From Cytospora piceicola (taxonomy: Eukaryota; Ascomycota; Sordariomycetes; Diaporthales; Cytosporaceae), in NCBI GenBank assembly GCA_023375675.1, contig JALQBC010000043.1, positions 124,001 to 188,000 on the forward strand: 64,000 bases of DNA, read 5' to 3'. A model generated the notes under the pieces. The model did not search any database. It had not been told where the DNA came from and saw nothing but the letters and a program-made list of their open reading frames with translations. How positions within the stretch are numbered: position 1 is the stretch's first letter; each line of letters opens with the position of its first letter. Position numbers and translations under genes: made by a program. Below, piece by piece: positions 10,760 through 23,633 of the stretch.

Positions 10760-12171
10760 TCTGACAGTTGAGTCGATATTGATGGGTTAAGAGAAGCTTG
10801 GTACGGAGCAATGTCGAGCGTGCTATCGAGTCTAAATGATGTATATCTCGATCCGCTTATGACGATTTCTTTGAATAAGACCATGGATGTCGACATCAAA
10901 AGTGTGGACATATAAATAATATATCCAAACCAGCTAGAGTCTACCTGTAATATATTTGTTTCAAGAACCGAGTCTAGCAAGCCTCAATGGGATGCCTCCA
11001 AGGGCATGTCTGGAGGCCACATGCATATATCCGCTATCCACTGCCATATCCCGTACGAGCGGATCAAACAGATGGTCAACGTTATCTCCAGGTATGTCCA
11101 TCTCAGGTATCCTGGAGATACCGGATCATCAACACACTAGGAAAGGCAAGGAACACACCGAGATAACTTGCCAAGGAAGGAGGGTATCTTATAAGTCGGA
11201 CTTAAAGATAACCACCGGGTTTGTCTCCGTATTCCAGTCTAACTTGCAGCGGCAGAGGACCCGGACTTGATCAATTGGGGCCGGGCTTACCGGACAGTAG
11301 CTATACCCGTGGACGCTTTGGGAATGTACTGATTCTACCGATGTCGGTTTTCAGATCTCACATGTTTCCCTCCAGCTTGCTGACCGATAGAATGGGCACC
11401 TTCTTACTGAGTCTCCGACACAAAGTGAGTCACCCTCAACGGGTAGGATCATACCAGATCGTACCTGTAATGCATTCCTAAAATGGGCAGGCCTGGCAAT
11501 TAAGCTTTCACGGGATCGTATAATGTACATACTGTCCAGACCGAAAATAATCTCAGGGAACTCCGCATTCCCTATTTCATGATTTCAAACTTCCCTGCTC
11601 CTTCTGTAAGGGTTGTTACAGGAATTTCCGTTCACAACCTTTGGAACGTGGCCTGAGAAGACTTTGGGTATTTGTCTCTTGTTTTTTCTTTATTCTTGGT
11701 TTCCTCCCGTCGGCCGCAACGAACCTGCTACGAAACAGTTGAGCTATTCGAAGCCATCTTGACAAGATCCTGCAGCTAAGGTGCCACACTTGCCCCATAG
11801 CCCTGTTCACGGGGCTCCATCATCGCACTTGTTTGTCCATACTCGGGCACATTAGCCATGCATTCCGTACACCCGGGCCTGTCGTACCCAAGATGACAGC
11901 AGATCTCGGAGAAACTATAGAAGTCAGTCAGTGCCTCTGCACTGCACTTAGGAAGATCACTGTACCTGGTACACCTGTTCGCCGCAAGATACTTTATAAC
12001 ACAAGGAATCAATAGCGGAGTGTGGGTACGTCGTAGTACTGGTAGTACTTTAGGGAGGGGACGAGAAAGGAGGCGCTCCTTCGCTCTGCTGCTATTACCG
12101 CTCAGGGTAGCCCACTGTGAAAGAGATAGGCCGGCTTAATTTAGGTAGTCAGTGTGGTGATTCAGTAGCAG
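10760..12171. other. Intergenic
   Basis: Upstream region of the NmrA-like gene and spacer. Includes short inverted pieces near 11090-11120 (TATCTCCAGGTATG / ATCCTGGAGATA). No convincing gene seen. Confidence 0.45.
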
Positions 12172-12761
12172 TCACGAGGAGAGTTCACCTTGTAAAACAG
12201 CCTGCGTTGCGTAATCAAGACGTTGTAGGAGGTCTCCATCGCCGGTTTCCGCCCAATCAACAATAACCTCATTGGCGATTTTCCCAGCTCTCTTCAGAGT
12301 ATCAAGATACTTCTTATCAGAGCTCTTCGAAAACCTGTTTAATATAGGGTCAAGCTCTTCTGGTGCAGCACGGCCCGACCTATATAAGACAAAGCAAAGT
12401 GTCGCGATCAGGAGCTCTTGGAGCCTACGCTCATTCCGATCGGACGATACGTTAGACGCCAGCCTTGATGCAGTGCTGATAGGTAGCTCATTACTGTCTC
12501 GGGGGAGTAACTTCAATACCGACTGCACTTGAAGGCGTTGAGACGGTCTCATATCCCCGATTCGGTCAACAAGCTTCTCCCATGTAGCTCTGGTGTCAGG
12601 TATTGGTTTTTCGGATGGTTTTTCACATGGCTGACCCGGGTGATAGAAAACAAACTCAATATCGCCAGGATGCTGCGTCGCCGTTGGCTCCATCGGCACC
12701 TTGTAGTTTGCAACAAAGTTGTGGAATGCTGATGACAACCGCGGTTTAGGAATGGGTTGCA
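12172..12761 (-). CDS. Hypothetical protein, partial model
   Basis: Open frame of about 195 codons with believable composition and several probable helices ('ERRLQELLIATLCFVLYRSG', 'LKRAGKIANEVIVDWAE'). It has no ATG at its 5' end; the frame opens directly after GGGCAG, a plausible acceptor at 12763-12762, so an upstream exon is likely. A candidate first exon begins with an ATG near 12915 and reaches a GTAATC donor near 12850, but the phases do not fit simply. I recognise no domain. It may be the last exon of a real gene or the remnant of one. Confidence 0.4.
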
Positions 12762-14787
12762 CTGCCCTTCACGAGGCGTTGACCAGAAAGGTGAGCGTTT
12801 CGAAACGCCACAGCGAATTCGAAAGCGTCAAGGTTGGATTACCTGAGGTATTTCCGCAGGGGAGCCTCCGTTGTGGGGAGCCTCAAGGTGGTGCACGGGT
12901 GCAAGTAGGTGCATATGCGGCCGGATAACTGGCCGACCTCAATATACTGTCCACAGGCACAAGGCCTGTTATCCCACCCGCAGATCCAAGGATTCACTCA
13001 CTCTAGTTATAGCTACTGCCGGTTACAAGGCTTCTATCCGATTCGGGCTCGTCGGACAGGAACTATACAGCCAGACTATACAGACATTGCCAACGCAGTC
13101 GGTAATTAGTTCCAGGGTGTTATTTCTGTGACTTGTAGTTGTTGCTGACTGTAATTATAGATCGTTCGGTCCAGAACTGTATGTCAGAGCACTTACCGTG
13201 CAGTCTTTGTGAATTGCCACAAGACTTTCAGACCGGAGATTCCAAAATGAGCAGGCAAAGACTCTCGCACAATATATGAGAAGAAGATACAGTCAAAGGA
13301 GTGTTGACCGCCCACCAAGACAGTGAGGTGTAGATGGGAAAACAATAATATCCTGATTTAATTACATGGGGCGAAAGGTGTGTTTGAAACTACTCGTCCA
13401 CCTGCAGCTGAGTATGAGGAGTCTACCTGCACATGCGTATTCCTGAGGACCCTCGGGGAACCAACAGTATGAAATTTGTAGTGGAAGATCTGTCAACGTC
13501 TCGGGTTGATACTATTTGGACAGCTAAACTAAAAGAGCACGGTAAAGACCTCAATACCATCATCGGAATGACTTTGGCCTGCCCAGGTGCTCAGATCGCG
13601 TAGCGTCACATAATCCGAAATAATTACTCAGGGCCAACGGGAACATTCACGCAACCGGCATCTGGCCCAGGGAAACCCGTGCGCGAAGCACTGTCCAGGG
13701 ACACACTCCACAGGCATGACATCTGCCCCATACTCCCAGCCTCCAAGTCTCTGCTGAGTGGTGTATTCGTATCCTTCCAACACGGCAAAGGGCGAGAAGC
13801 CGACCTGTGCCACGCGTAACCTTGGTTTGTGACTCAGGTCCAATACATAGAGGCCACTGGATCCATCCAAGTTAGGAAGGCGACAAAGATCGACTCGCAC
13901 AACGCAATCTGGCTGTCTCAGCATCCATTAGCGAAACACCAACGCGGCTGTGTAGCAACGAGCGGCGACACCTGCGTGAAGACATGTGACAGACTGGTTG
14001 ACGAACACATGCTTGAAGGCTGTCGACCCGGGACTCCTGGACCCCGGGGACCCGGGAAGTTGACTTCAGGGCTGTTGGTTTGTTGGTTTGCCTCCCTCGA
14101 GAAACCATGGCAGCCTTCGGGCGTTGTCCCTTTCGATTGATTCTGTCGCCTGTTCAGCCTTGACCACATGCTGTATTTCCAGCTTGGCAGCAGGGGGTTC
14201 ACTTGACCCCATCTTCATGGCCCGTCAACCACCTATTCACCAACCGGGGGCTGCACAGACGGACGGGATAGTCGTCAGCTTCACTGCCTGCTCCCTCTGG
14301 ACGTCCTTTTGCACGTAATCATGTTTCGTGGCCCTGTGGCGAAGGTCCGGGGAAGGGACGAGTGTGAAACCCGGGAGGTTTGGCTGGCGTCCAGTGGCTG
14401 GCGTCCAGATGCCGACGTTGTCGATAGAGCGAGGCGAGGAGGGTAATTCACAACAACCAACCGGGGCGAGATATCTCTCCCTTTATGAGTCATTCACAAG
14501 CCGGCCCCTTTGAGCCATACAGGTCGTAGGGCGCGATAGGGCGTTTGATGTATGGCCAATAATGGCACTGCTGTGGTAAGACTGGCCGTGGCAGGTGTCA
14601 CTTGCCCATACCTAGGTATGGCTCATAGGACGTTGGGCCTTATTCACTATCAGTCACAGTGAATATTGGTCAAGCCGAGACAGGGATGGTGTGTTACACG
14701 TTGATCTGAGTGGCTGTAAAGAAACGGCCTGAATTCGCACATTCGCCTCTCCGAGGCTTGTCGAAGCCCTCCCAACATCAGGGACTA

Positions 14788-14799
14788 TACCCTAGGGTA
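14788..14799. repeat. Palindrome TACCCTAGGGTA, copy 1
   Basis: Perfect 12-bp palindrome, running directly into the near-copy TACCTAGGTG of the second palindrome family. Confidence 0.8.
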
Positions 14800-15976
14800 C
14801 CTAGGTGTGTGCGTATCGAAGCCATTTGAATGTGCTGTTTCCCACGCATTGGATATGACGTATTTTGGGAGGCCGTCTGTGCAAGTTGTGACTCGAAACG
14901 TGGATTTGTCAGGTTCATCCAGACGGTTGGGAGTCCCAAGGTTTGCGTGGCAGTTATATCCGGGGGGCCAACTGGTGGCCTTTGCCGCCCGACCTGCAGA
15001 CGCACCGGGACCGACAACTACCGGAACATACCTAAGTAGCCACACCACATGGCAGCCCAGCTGGCCCGGAACGATCGGTGCTGCTAAACTTTGGGAGTAT
15101 CTAAGTTCGTGACATCATGCAGGCGGCCCCCCTCTAAGTCTAAGTCCACAGGGCATCCCCTTGAAGTCTGTGTCTGTGGGCGAGTCGCACAGTATGTAAC
15201 GCTCGACCGGCCTCTTGCACTCACTCACGGTGATTTTGGTTTGTGAACGACATTGCCAAGTCAAGTAGTCACAACTCTATACACGATTCTTGGACTAGAA
15301 GCCGGCCAATGAGGGCACAGGGATACAGCCATAAATGCAAACCCATGTCAATTGGGACATTTCCTCCCAGAAATGCAAGACGGTACGGCCAAGTCATTAC
15401 TAGCAATTGAACACTATGTACCTCTCGTGCGTTGCTGTTGTGGCCACGGTTGACATTGGGATCGAAACGATTGACTTCCTCCAACTCTGTACGGAATACC
15501 TCGAGCTACTCTTCCGCCCGTCGTCCTCGAGATCCCATGAGAAAGAGTGCAACCGGCCGTCTTTGGTAGGTCCGAACAATGGATTTAGCAGACTCGATAT
15601 CAGTTTTTTTCTCCCGTCCCGAATATTCTATAAGACCTCATTAATCCATGGTCCGTGTAAACTGTGACCCGGGCCCTTGCAAATACTCCTTCATACAAAT
15701 GGACAACATTAGACTATGGCTGGTCTTAGACCAATGTGTACCAATCTTGGTTCAGGACGGGTTTCCAGTACGTCCATGCAAGGTGTCCGTCTTTGCTTTC
15801 AGGAAGCGCATCTGCTCGTCCATCGCCTGGGATGCCGAGCGACTCACTGCTCGCGAGCCTCGGTTTTGGTCGCCTTAAATCCAACGCCTGCCCAATAGAC
15901 CAACCAGGCATGCAGTTGCCTCGCCTTAACCCCAAGTCCAACTCGCATGAATGGTGGCCGGGTGATGCACGCCATC

Positions 15977-15988
15977 TACCCTAGGGTA
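15977..15988. repeat. Palindrome TACCCTAGGGTA, copy 2
   Basis: Perfect 12-bp palindrome identical to those at 14788 and 20003. Confidence 0.8.
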
Positions 15989-18900
15989 TCCATTTCACTG
16001 AGCACCCCTTTCCTGTCCACAAGAAGAGGCGGGGCACAACAGGACTCAGTATCCCACATCAAAAGTACACGGGTAAGAAGACAAAAATGGCCCCAACAAT
16101 AGGAAATAGAGATAGACCAAAAGAGAATGGCCACCGTCCCCACGACCCCGATGCAGCTCCATGACAGGAGTGCTCCTTCCCACTCAGAGCAGGACAGCGG
16201 CATGGCAGCTGTCCGATGGTGTCGCTACCGTGAAGCGACCCAAGGCTCCAGCACCGCAGCAGTCAGGGGCACGGCGTGCGATGACTTATTGGCCATAGCC
16301 TCGCTTCTTCCAGCACAGGCGCCGCTCGGCCCAATGTGAGACAGGCCTTTGTCGTCTCACCACACACCACTGGCCTCTCTTCGAAGACACGCCCCGCCGG
16401 CTCCATCATGAGTCCAGCCCACGCGGGTGGTGTCACCAGAAGCTCCCGTCGTAGACCGTAGGCGATATCAAACTGCCCATTGAGCATTCTCAACAAGGCC
16501 GCCGGCCACTGGCATGGCAAGCTGAGCGGAGACCAGCGATGCGTCCTGCGCGTGCGCGGCAGGCGTGCACAGCCACACGGCAGCGATGCCCCGGATATGG
16601 AATCTCGCGATCCACAGTTGCCTATGCTGCAAAACTCTTTGCATGTTTGGGCAACGATAAGGGAACTGCCCATTGCTACTGTATGTACATATGCAGCAGA
16701 CCTTGCTGCATTGCATGAAGGAGTGAGGAAGAAGAAAATCACACGTACGGATACAACCTCGTGGTGCTTTGTTGGGTCAAACACGAGCCAAGATAGCGTG
16801 AGCAAACCTTGCTGCTGACCAAAAAAGCCGATTGGGCATTGAAGATCTTGCCCGGCAAGAAAGAGTCGGTGAGTGCACTGTCGTTGGATTTTTGCGATGG
16901 GAGGAGTCATAATTTTCAATAAGGAAAATTAAAAAAACAAATTGTATCCATCCGATCAGCCCTATGCTGATCGATTATGATGCCCTCGTCGTCATGGCGA
17001 CAGGCTGACCGACACATCAGAGTGTTTTATTTTCGGGGTGGCTTGGGTAGATGAAACTTCATCCAAGCTGCAGGGCGGAGAGACTAAAGGAAAAAAAAAT
17101 AAGGTGAAGATCTCTGCACTGACGGGGCGGCGTTTGGACCAATTGAGCAGATGGGTAAGGTGAGTCTCCACGATCCCGCAGGATTGGAACTACGTAAAAA
17201 GGTCTTCAGTAACTCGGTACGCGCGGGATCGACAGCGTGATGCACCGCGGCGGAGAATTTGGAAAAGAGAACAGAGGGCAGAGGGGAGAGAAAAGTGAAG
17301 CTGTCGTGAGAGCCGTTGGTCGTGATTGATCGGGTCCCGCGTCTGGAGCCTCCAATCGGGAGGACGCAGATCCTGGGAGGCTTGCAGCATGTATGGGCCC
17401 TGCGTTGCCATGAACCGTAATTGGGTTATCAAGTCGAGAACAAGTTTTGACTGATCGCATCCTTCCTGCTTGGCCCGCTTGGAGGTGGCCTCGCGTAGGC
17501 ACGTAACCTTCTTTTTTCTTGCAGGTGTTGGGCTGCCACGCATGCTTGCATACTTACCGTGCTGATCTCGACATGCCACACAGCCAAAGCGTACCCGATT
17601 TGCATCATTCATGACGCCGTTTGCGGGTGACTCACGAACAGTTCATTCGTCTTGTCTTGTTTTCCGGTGCTGTTCATCTCGCGTGGCTGTTTCAACATGG
17701 TGGAATACTCCTCAACAAAGTACGGATGACGGCATCCAAGACTGCCATGGGGATAAGCAGCAATATCGAACCCCTGGTGTTGGACTTTCTAGAATGCATG
17801 CGGCCCGAAAGAGAGAGAGATTGAAGGAGGGGAATCACCACAAAACTTGACAGCTGAAAATGGGGGATACTTGACTGGGAATGAAGTCAGATTAGTGGAC
17901 CTGGTGGGTACATTGTCAAAAGGAGGTGTGGAAGTTGTGGGTTCCCACAAAACACTTAGACGCTATCGTCCTTCGACAGGGATGATTCGCCCGTTTTCTG
18001 CACGGTGAGAGAGGAGAAAAGTCGATGAGAGATGATGAACGTCTGTTTGACTTGATCCTCGGTTCACCCCCAATAGACTCAGGGCGTGGGGGCAATAAAG
18101 TTTCCTGAGATCGAATGCAGTGGTGGGTCCCGCTATGGCTCTCTTTTGCCGGGCCATCACCGTCTGGCCAGTGGACGACATATTGGCCGTGCCGAGGATA
18201 CTGTACGTATGGGAGAAGCGTCGTCTGGCCTTCTTCTGCTTCCTCGACATTCTCTTGTATGGCTTCATTCGACTCGGCCAGGAGAGCCCTGCGTCTCCCG
18301 GCTCCCGGATATGTGCCCCGTTCTTTCAAGACGGCGGCTCCCGGGGTTGTCCTCGGACGAGGCTGCATATCATCGCGGAGTCCGGAGAAGGTTCTCGGGA
18401 AAAGGGCCCAGGGTGTGTAGGGTTGGCTCGCCGCTGGGATATCCTAGGAGATTATGCTGCGAAACAAACCCACAAAGTTCCATGAATGTTCTTCGGCGAA
18501 TCTTCTAGTTGATGCATGGCGAACACATCCGAGTCTGCAAACCATGTTCCGTACAAGGAACAAGACAAGGATATCACTCCAGACCGGACATGCCGCACAT
18601 CCCCGGCCAACCTAAAACGAATAAGGGCTGGGACCAACGGGCTTGGACTGACAGATCCATGGATATGATACCTACCGAAAATAATAAAATAAGAAATTAC
18701 GGTCTTTACGTATATGCCTTCTACGCGTCGCGAAAAGTGGCTGGTGAAGGCCCCCTCTTTTTTTTCTTTGAAAGTGCGGCCGATGCTCGTGGGGTCAGTA
18801 TGTATATCAGTTTGATGTCCAGCCATCCAACAGACATCTTTGAAGGCATGGTCGCTAAAAGGGTATCCGATGTGGTCAAGACTGCCACGAAAATCTCCTA

Positions 18901-19700
18901 TTTGTCAAGGTCCTGATCTACATCCATACATGATGCTGGGCGGCTAAACTTTCCATGAAGCCAGCAGAGCCGAGAAGGTCCTCCACTGGCCCAGGACATT
19001 GTCGGGGTCAGTATCCCGAATTCGAGACCGTTGGGGGCTGTCAGTTGTCAGCAATTGACTGATGACAGAAAGTAGGATGGCATTTCCAGATGTCGGGTAC
19101 GGCGGGCTTGACGGGCGAGAGCATTGAAGCATCGATGGCGTATATGACATTGATGTCAGCACAAACCCGTCATCAGGAATTAGAGTGCGAAGAATAGTAT
19201 TGCATCTCGATGACCCGAGGGGTTCGATGTTGGAAGTGCTGCCCTTTGCCAAACCACGTGCTAGAACACGGCATTCCGCGGGAACTTTTTAGTCCCGTGA
19301 ACGACCAGGACGGCGTGCATGCACGTTACTACCAGTACTAGTATACCGCGGCTAAAGAGACGCTCCGAGTGACGATCGGTGCGTCTGTGCCTGTCGGTAT
19401 CTTAACGTCTTTTTAGTGGCCGAACGTCGACGGGAGGCACCACCATCTACGCGCATATATTACTTGGCGGGTTTGTTCATGTGACGAACGAGTGTCAATC
19501 TGGCACCAGAACCTGGCACCATTGGATCTTGCAGCTGTTTATCACAGCGGTTTGATCTGGTGGGTTGCCTTGTGCGCGGCCATTTCCCTTTTGGTAGACT
19601 GTGAAACCGGAAGGAGGTGGTAATCATCGGTGTGGTCGGGTCATCTGGACCGCGATGATGAGGGGGCACATATTACAGACACGGAAGAGTGTTTTGCGAT

Positions 19701-19741
19701 GGTTGGATGGATGGATAGATGGATAGACGGATAGATGGATG
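19701..19741 (+). repeat. GGAT/GATA tetranucleotide tract
   Basis: About ten imperfect GGAT, AGAT or ACGG units. It is complementary to the ATCC tract at 20051-20080, so the two could pair as a long-range inverted repeat. Confidence 0.8.
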
Positions 19742-20002
19742 TGGAGGTAGATCCTACTTCCATAAGAAGTTGGGATCACACCCAATTGATCCTTATTTTG
19801 CCCTTGAAATCTTGTCTACTCCTCATCACCAGCGTCATCATCTCGCTGCCTGCTCTACTACGTACTACCTCTTCTCCTAGACGGGTCTCAAAGCCCTTTG
19901 TGTCGCCCTGTTTGCTGCCTGATTCTGAATAATTTGCCCGGCTCACTCACCTCTTGTCCCCCGTCTCGTCTTCGGTGTGCAGAAAACGGGGCAAACGACT
20001 GG

Positions 20003-20014
20003 TACCCTAGGGTA
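20003..20014. repeat. Palindrome TACCCTAGGGTA, copy 3
   Basis: Perfect 12-bp palindrome; a degenerate relative (TACTCCTAGGGTA) lies at about 25761. Confidence 0.8.
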
Positions 20015-20050
20015 GTGTTGATATTGCCTCACATTCGCTGTGGTCAATCA

Positions 20051-20080
20051 CCCATCCATCCATTCATCCATCCATCCATC
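20051..20080 (+). repeat. ATCC tetranucleotide tract
   Basis: Seven CATC/ATCC units, reverse complement of the tract 310 bp upstream. Confidence 0.8.
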
Positions 20081-22365
20081 ACCCTTTAGCCCCGGCCCGC
20101 TTCGGCGTGTTTTGGGGTCTGACAACCGCCATTCGCTCTTCCAGAAACCCTCCCAGGCCTCAACTGCTGTCATCGATCACATCACCTGTTCAGTCATCAA
20201 CGCTGGGACACGCAGGATCAGCAGGTCCCGGCCGTGGCCCATGGTCCGTGGCCCGTGGCCCGTGAGTTGTGTGTCGCGCAGTAGTCTGTGTTTACGGACT
20301 GGATACCTCTATTAGCTGCAGCTGCCCGCCGTTACACTGGCACCACTCCTGGAAGTTCTTCCAGCTCCTCCGCAAGTACTGTGCTGTACTTACCACAGCA
20401 GTAGTAATGTACGTACGTACGAACGGGGACCTACCATAATACGAAGGCGGACCAACGTTCCTCGGCTGTCGCAGCTTCGCGACGTTGCGTCAAACGACAA
20501 ACGGTAATGCCAAAGAGACCGGACGTTGGCCACTGGAGAAAGCGAACCTTGTACTAAAAACCGACACTCCTCCACGCAGTTTTGCATTACCAAAGTCTCT
20601 CTCACCTTCTTTGCCAGTCGGTTCGATTCTGGCCCTTCAGCCAGTGGCGACTGACTGACTGCGTTAGCCCTGATCATCTATTTGCTCTTCATTTCCCAGA
20701 GCACCTGAGCAAATAAATCCGCGAGGGCCGCCTTCCCTGGCTCTCAGCAAGTCAACGCGCCATCATCCATCAGACATCGGCCGATTCACCTTGGCCCAGT
20801 CTCGGGCTCGTATTCCTCGCCGCGTCGTCCCCTTCGACTGATATCGAATCGACAGGGGCCCCATTAGTAGGCCTATCCTGGGAATCCCGGACCGCTTCGA
20901 TTTGTGGAGGATAGAGTGAGAGGCGGCCCTTTCCATTAGCTGATATCCACCACTCCCGAATTCCACGATACGACGGGCTGAACAGAACCCGGAAAACCCC
21001 TGGCTATCGAAATTACTTGGAGCCGCCACGGACTACACGGCTCTTCAGATACATATCGGATTTGCACTTTTTGCAAGACGGGGAAGAAAATTTTTCAACG
21101 GGGCCCGGTCTTGGAAATATGACATCCGGAGCCGCGACTGTTGGAAACATCCCGGCAGTTGCTTGAATGCCAATTTCGCTTCCCCCGTCCCCTATACTGG
21201 CCTGTGTTCGAAATTTCATACATTGATTACCAACCCTGCAAAGCCTGCAAGTATCGTTCTTCTCGAGCGCGGCGAATCTTACTTCTAGGCTCCCTGTCAC
21301 TACCAGGGTGAGCTCACCGACTACAAGGGCCGAATCCTACATACGATCCGTGGATTTGAGGACAGTGTCCCCGTTGAAGAGCGAGGGACCTCACGGATTT
21401 TTTCTGCAGTGCAGTCGAAGTGTTGCATGTGCCCTGCCCCGATTTCCTTCTATTTTTGGGAGGCTTCACTGCAGCTGAGCCGAACGTCTGCGCTGCCAGT
21501 GTGATTGGGCCGTGATTCGACTCACCGGGACATGCGCTGAACGAACAGGAACATTGGGACTGGAACCTGTGTGCTCTCAAGTGCTCAGCACGGCCGACGC
21601 CAGTGCGAAGGGACAACGCCCGACGGTGTGGAACCCTGTGGCTGGGATTCTCGCAGGAAACATCAGACAAAGTACATAATCGCCTGGCCTGGACGTACCC
21701 ATTTTATCGACACGCCCCCTCCACCACCTAGTTCCCACGAGGCACGCAAAGCACGGAACATCATTTGGGACTCATTCTCTTCCCCCCCCCCATGCTTAGC
21801 TTGGTACAGGGATGCATTGTTCAGCACGTTCCAAGGTTAGGATCATCGCTGTGGGACTCATCGAACCCCCCCCACTCCTCAACACTGGGTACTCGACGAA
21901 ATATTCTTAAACCCGTCACACCCAAACTACAACCTCACAGATTTGTGACCTCTCTCTGCCATACTGGCTTCTGCCATTTTATTCCAAATCAACTCCCAAC
22001 AACGCTTCTCCTCAGCCCTTTTTACACCCCATACTAGTTAGTGTCTGGAGTCGTCGAGTATTCCAGTACGTTCCAGAAGCCTTGCATCAACGGCGTGTCA
22101 CACGTTCTTGATGCTTATTTCGTTCCTGCGGACGATCTAAAACACTATACCTTGGTCATGTTCGCGAACCGAAGACGGTCTTCATCCCCTTCTCCGACCG
22201 ACTACATACCAAGGTGACAGGTGTCACTCTCTCATGCGTCCCGACACAGGCGTCTCTTTCAGAATTGCAAAGCCATAGAGAACGAAGCAACATCTTTCAC
22301 CACAAACAACACAATAACAACAACAACAACAACAACAACCGGGCTGCGAGTTTTCTAGGAGTCGG

Positions 22366-22401
22366 ATGTCAGTGAGACATCGCAGGAGCCAGGGAAAATG
22401 A
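22366..22401 (+). other. Upstream ORF overlapping the gp1-like start codon
   Basis: ATG at 22366 opens 11 codons (MSVRHRRSQGK) and its TGA at 22399-22401 overlaps the main ATG at 22398-22400 as ATGA. This is the arrangement expected for translational coupling or reinitiation. It matters only if the transcript starts upstream of 22366. Further short uORFs start near 22158 and 22234. Confidence 0.55.
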
Positions 22402-23633
22402 ACGGTTACTCTTCTCCATACGGGTCCACTCCCGGCGCGGAGTACTACTATGACAGGGACCACTTCGCAAGTCCCTCGCCGACGCCATCCCCTCGAGGAC
22501 CTGCATACTACTACGCGTCGACACCACAGCGGCCGGCAACGCGAGCGCACTTCCGCCACATCAGCAGCGGCATGAACGAGTACCCGAGCCCACGCCCGGC
22601 AGCACTCTCGCCGCGGTACAACAGTGATGGGTTCTACTCGACCACCGCCGCTCCTGTTAATGTGAGTGCAACGCGATCATCGCGAAAACAGTCATTCTCC
22701 GGACCGCGCCCCAAGCGCGAACGCCGAAGTTCCTATTCCGCCTATCGGCCCTCAGACTCACATGGGGAGTCCGACGAGGACGAGGTCATCGAGCTCAACG
22801 GCGTCACCTACGTGATACCCGCGCGGTCGAAGTCGAAGCGGCACGGCACGAATGACGAGGATCTCAACTATACTTCTGGCTATGATCGTGGGCATGGAAC
22901 TGATGGCCGTTACAAGACACAGACCTCATCCCGCCGCCACCTGGATGACTTTGACAGGTACGACATGCCGCGTCACTACGACGAGCCCCGCCGCCCATCA
23001 GCTACCAGGCGCGTCTCCCAGCCGATCCCCCAGCGACCACAGACTGCACGGCCGGCTAGCACCCAACAGCGGGCGCCGCCGGCGGCCAGGAAGGCGACCG
23101 AGGCCGACGCCAAGAAGTACCGCATCCCGTCGGGCTACTCGCTGAAGAACTGGGACCCTACCGAGGAGCCCATCCTCCTGCTCGGCTCCGTCTTCGACGC
23201 CAACAGCCTCGGCAAGTGGATCTACGACTGGACCGTCTACCTGCACAGCCCGTCGACCCCCATCTCCGAGATGGCCGGCGACCTCTGGCTGCTGCTCATC
23301 CAGCTGGCCGGCAAGGTCAAGCGGGCCAAGGAGTGCGTCCCCCGGATCCGCACCCTGGACAACAAGGAGATGGTGGAGGACTTCATCGAGTCGGGCGAGC
23401 GCCTGACCGACAAGCTCCGCAAGCTGCTTAAGACGTGCGAGCAGCCGATGCTCAAGGCCAGCAAGAAGAGGGACTCGCAGCTGGGCAAGAGCTCCGGCGT
23501 CGAGTTCGTCGAGACCCTGTTCGGCCGGGAGCGCGAGCTCGAGAAGACGGAGCGCTTCATGCAGTCCGTCCGCCTCTGGAACCTGCGCTTCGACGCCAAC
23601 TGCGAGGACGTCCTCAGGCAGCCTGGCAAATAG
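22398..23633 (+). CDS. Conserved fungal gp1-like protein
   Basis: Intronless, 411 aa. The first ~235 residues are disordered, rich in Ser, Pro, Tyr and Arg, with an acidic stretch 'SDEDEVIELNGVTYVIPARSKSK'. The C-terminal ~175 residues are a conserved helical domain starting 'YRIPSGYSLKNWDPTEEPI' and running through 'GSVFDANSLGKWIYDWTVY' and 'DLWLLLIQLAGKVKRAKE'. I know this domain from filamentous ascomycetes, where it is often labelled 'vegetative cell wall protein gp1'. That name comes from the low-complexity N-terminus and is not a function. There is no signal peptide, so it is probably cytoplasmic. A CAA/ACA-rich leader (22304-22339) and an overlapping uORF precede it. It stands alone in about 17 kb of gene-poor DNA. 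Confidence 0.85.
   Translation: MNGYSSPYGSTPGAEYYYDRDHFASPSPTPSPRGPAYYYASTPQRPATRAHFRHISSGMNEYPSPRPAALSPRYNSDGFYSTTAAPVNVSATRSSRKQSFSGPRPKRERRSSYSAYRPSDSHGESDEDEVIELNGVTYVIPARSKSKRHGTNDEDLNYTSGYDRGHGTDGRYKTQTSSRRHLDDFDRYDMPRHYDEPRRPSATRRVSQPIPQRPQTARPASTQQRAPPAARKATEADAKKYRIPSGYSLKNWDPTEEPILLLGSVFDANSLGKWIYDWTVYLHSPSTPISEMAGDLWLLLIQLAGKVKRAKECVPRIRTLDNKEMVEDFIESGERLTDKLRKLLKTCEQPMLKASKKRDSQLGKSSGVEFVETLFGRERELEKTERFMQSVRLWNLRFDANCEDVLRQPGK

Larger units (their letters stand above)
12762..22397. other. 9.6-kb gene-poor region
   Basis: No ORF here has convincing coding character; the longest (16263-16919 minus, 218 codons) looks random. Visible contents are three copies of the palindrome TACCCTAGGGTA, a CATACCTAGGTATG palindrome at 14607-14620, opposed GGAT/ATCC tetranucleotide tracts near 19.7 and 20.05 kb, a C10 tract at about 21782-21791, and a CAA/ACA-rich leader before the next gene. 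Confidence 0.5.

Noticed and set aside
16263..16919. 218-codon minus-strand open frame
   Set aside because: Random-looking composition, no flanking splice structure, no recognisable family.
20610..20645. tRNA-like GGTTCGATTC hairpin
   Set aside because: The T-stem pairs, but no 5' acceptor partner to CCTTCAG lies within 100 nt.
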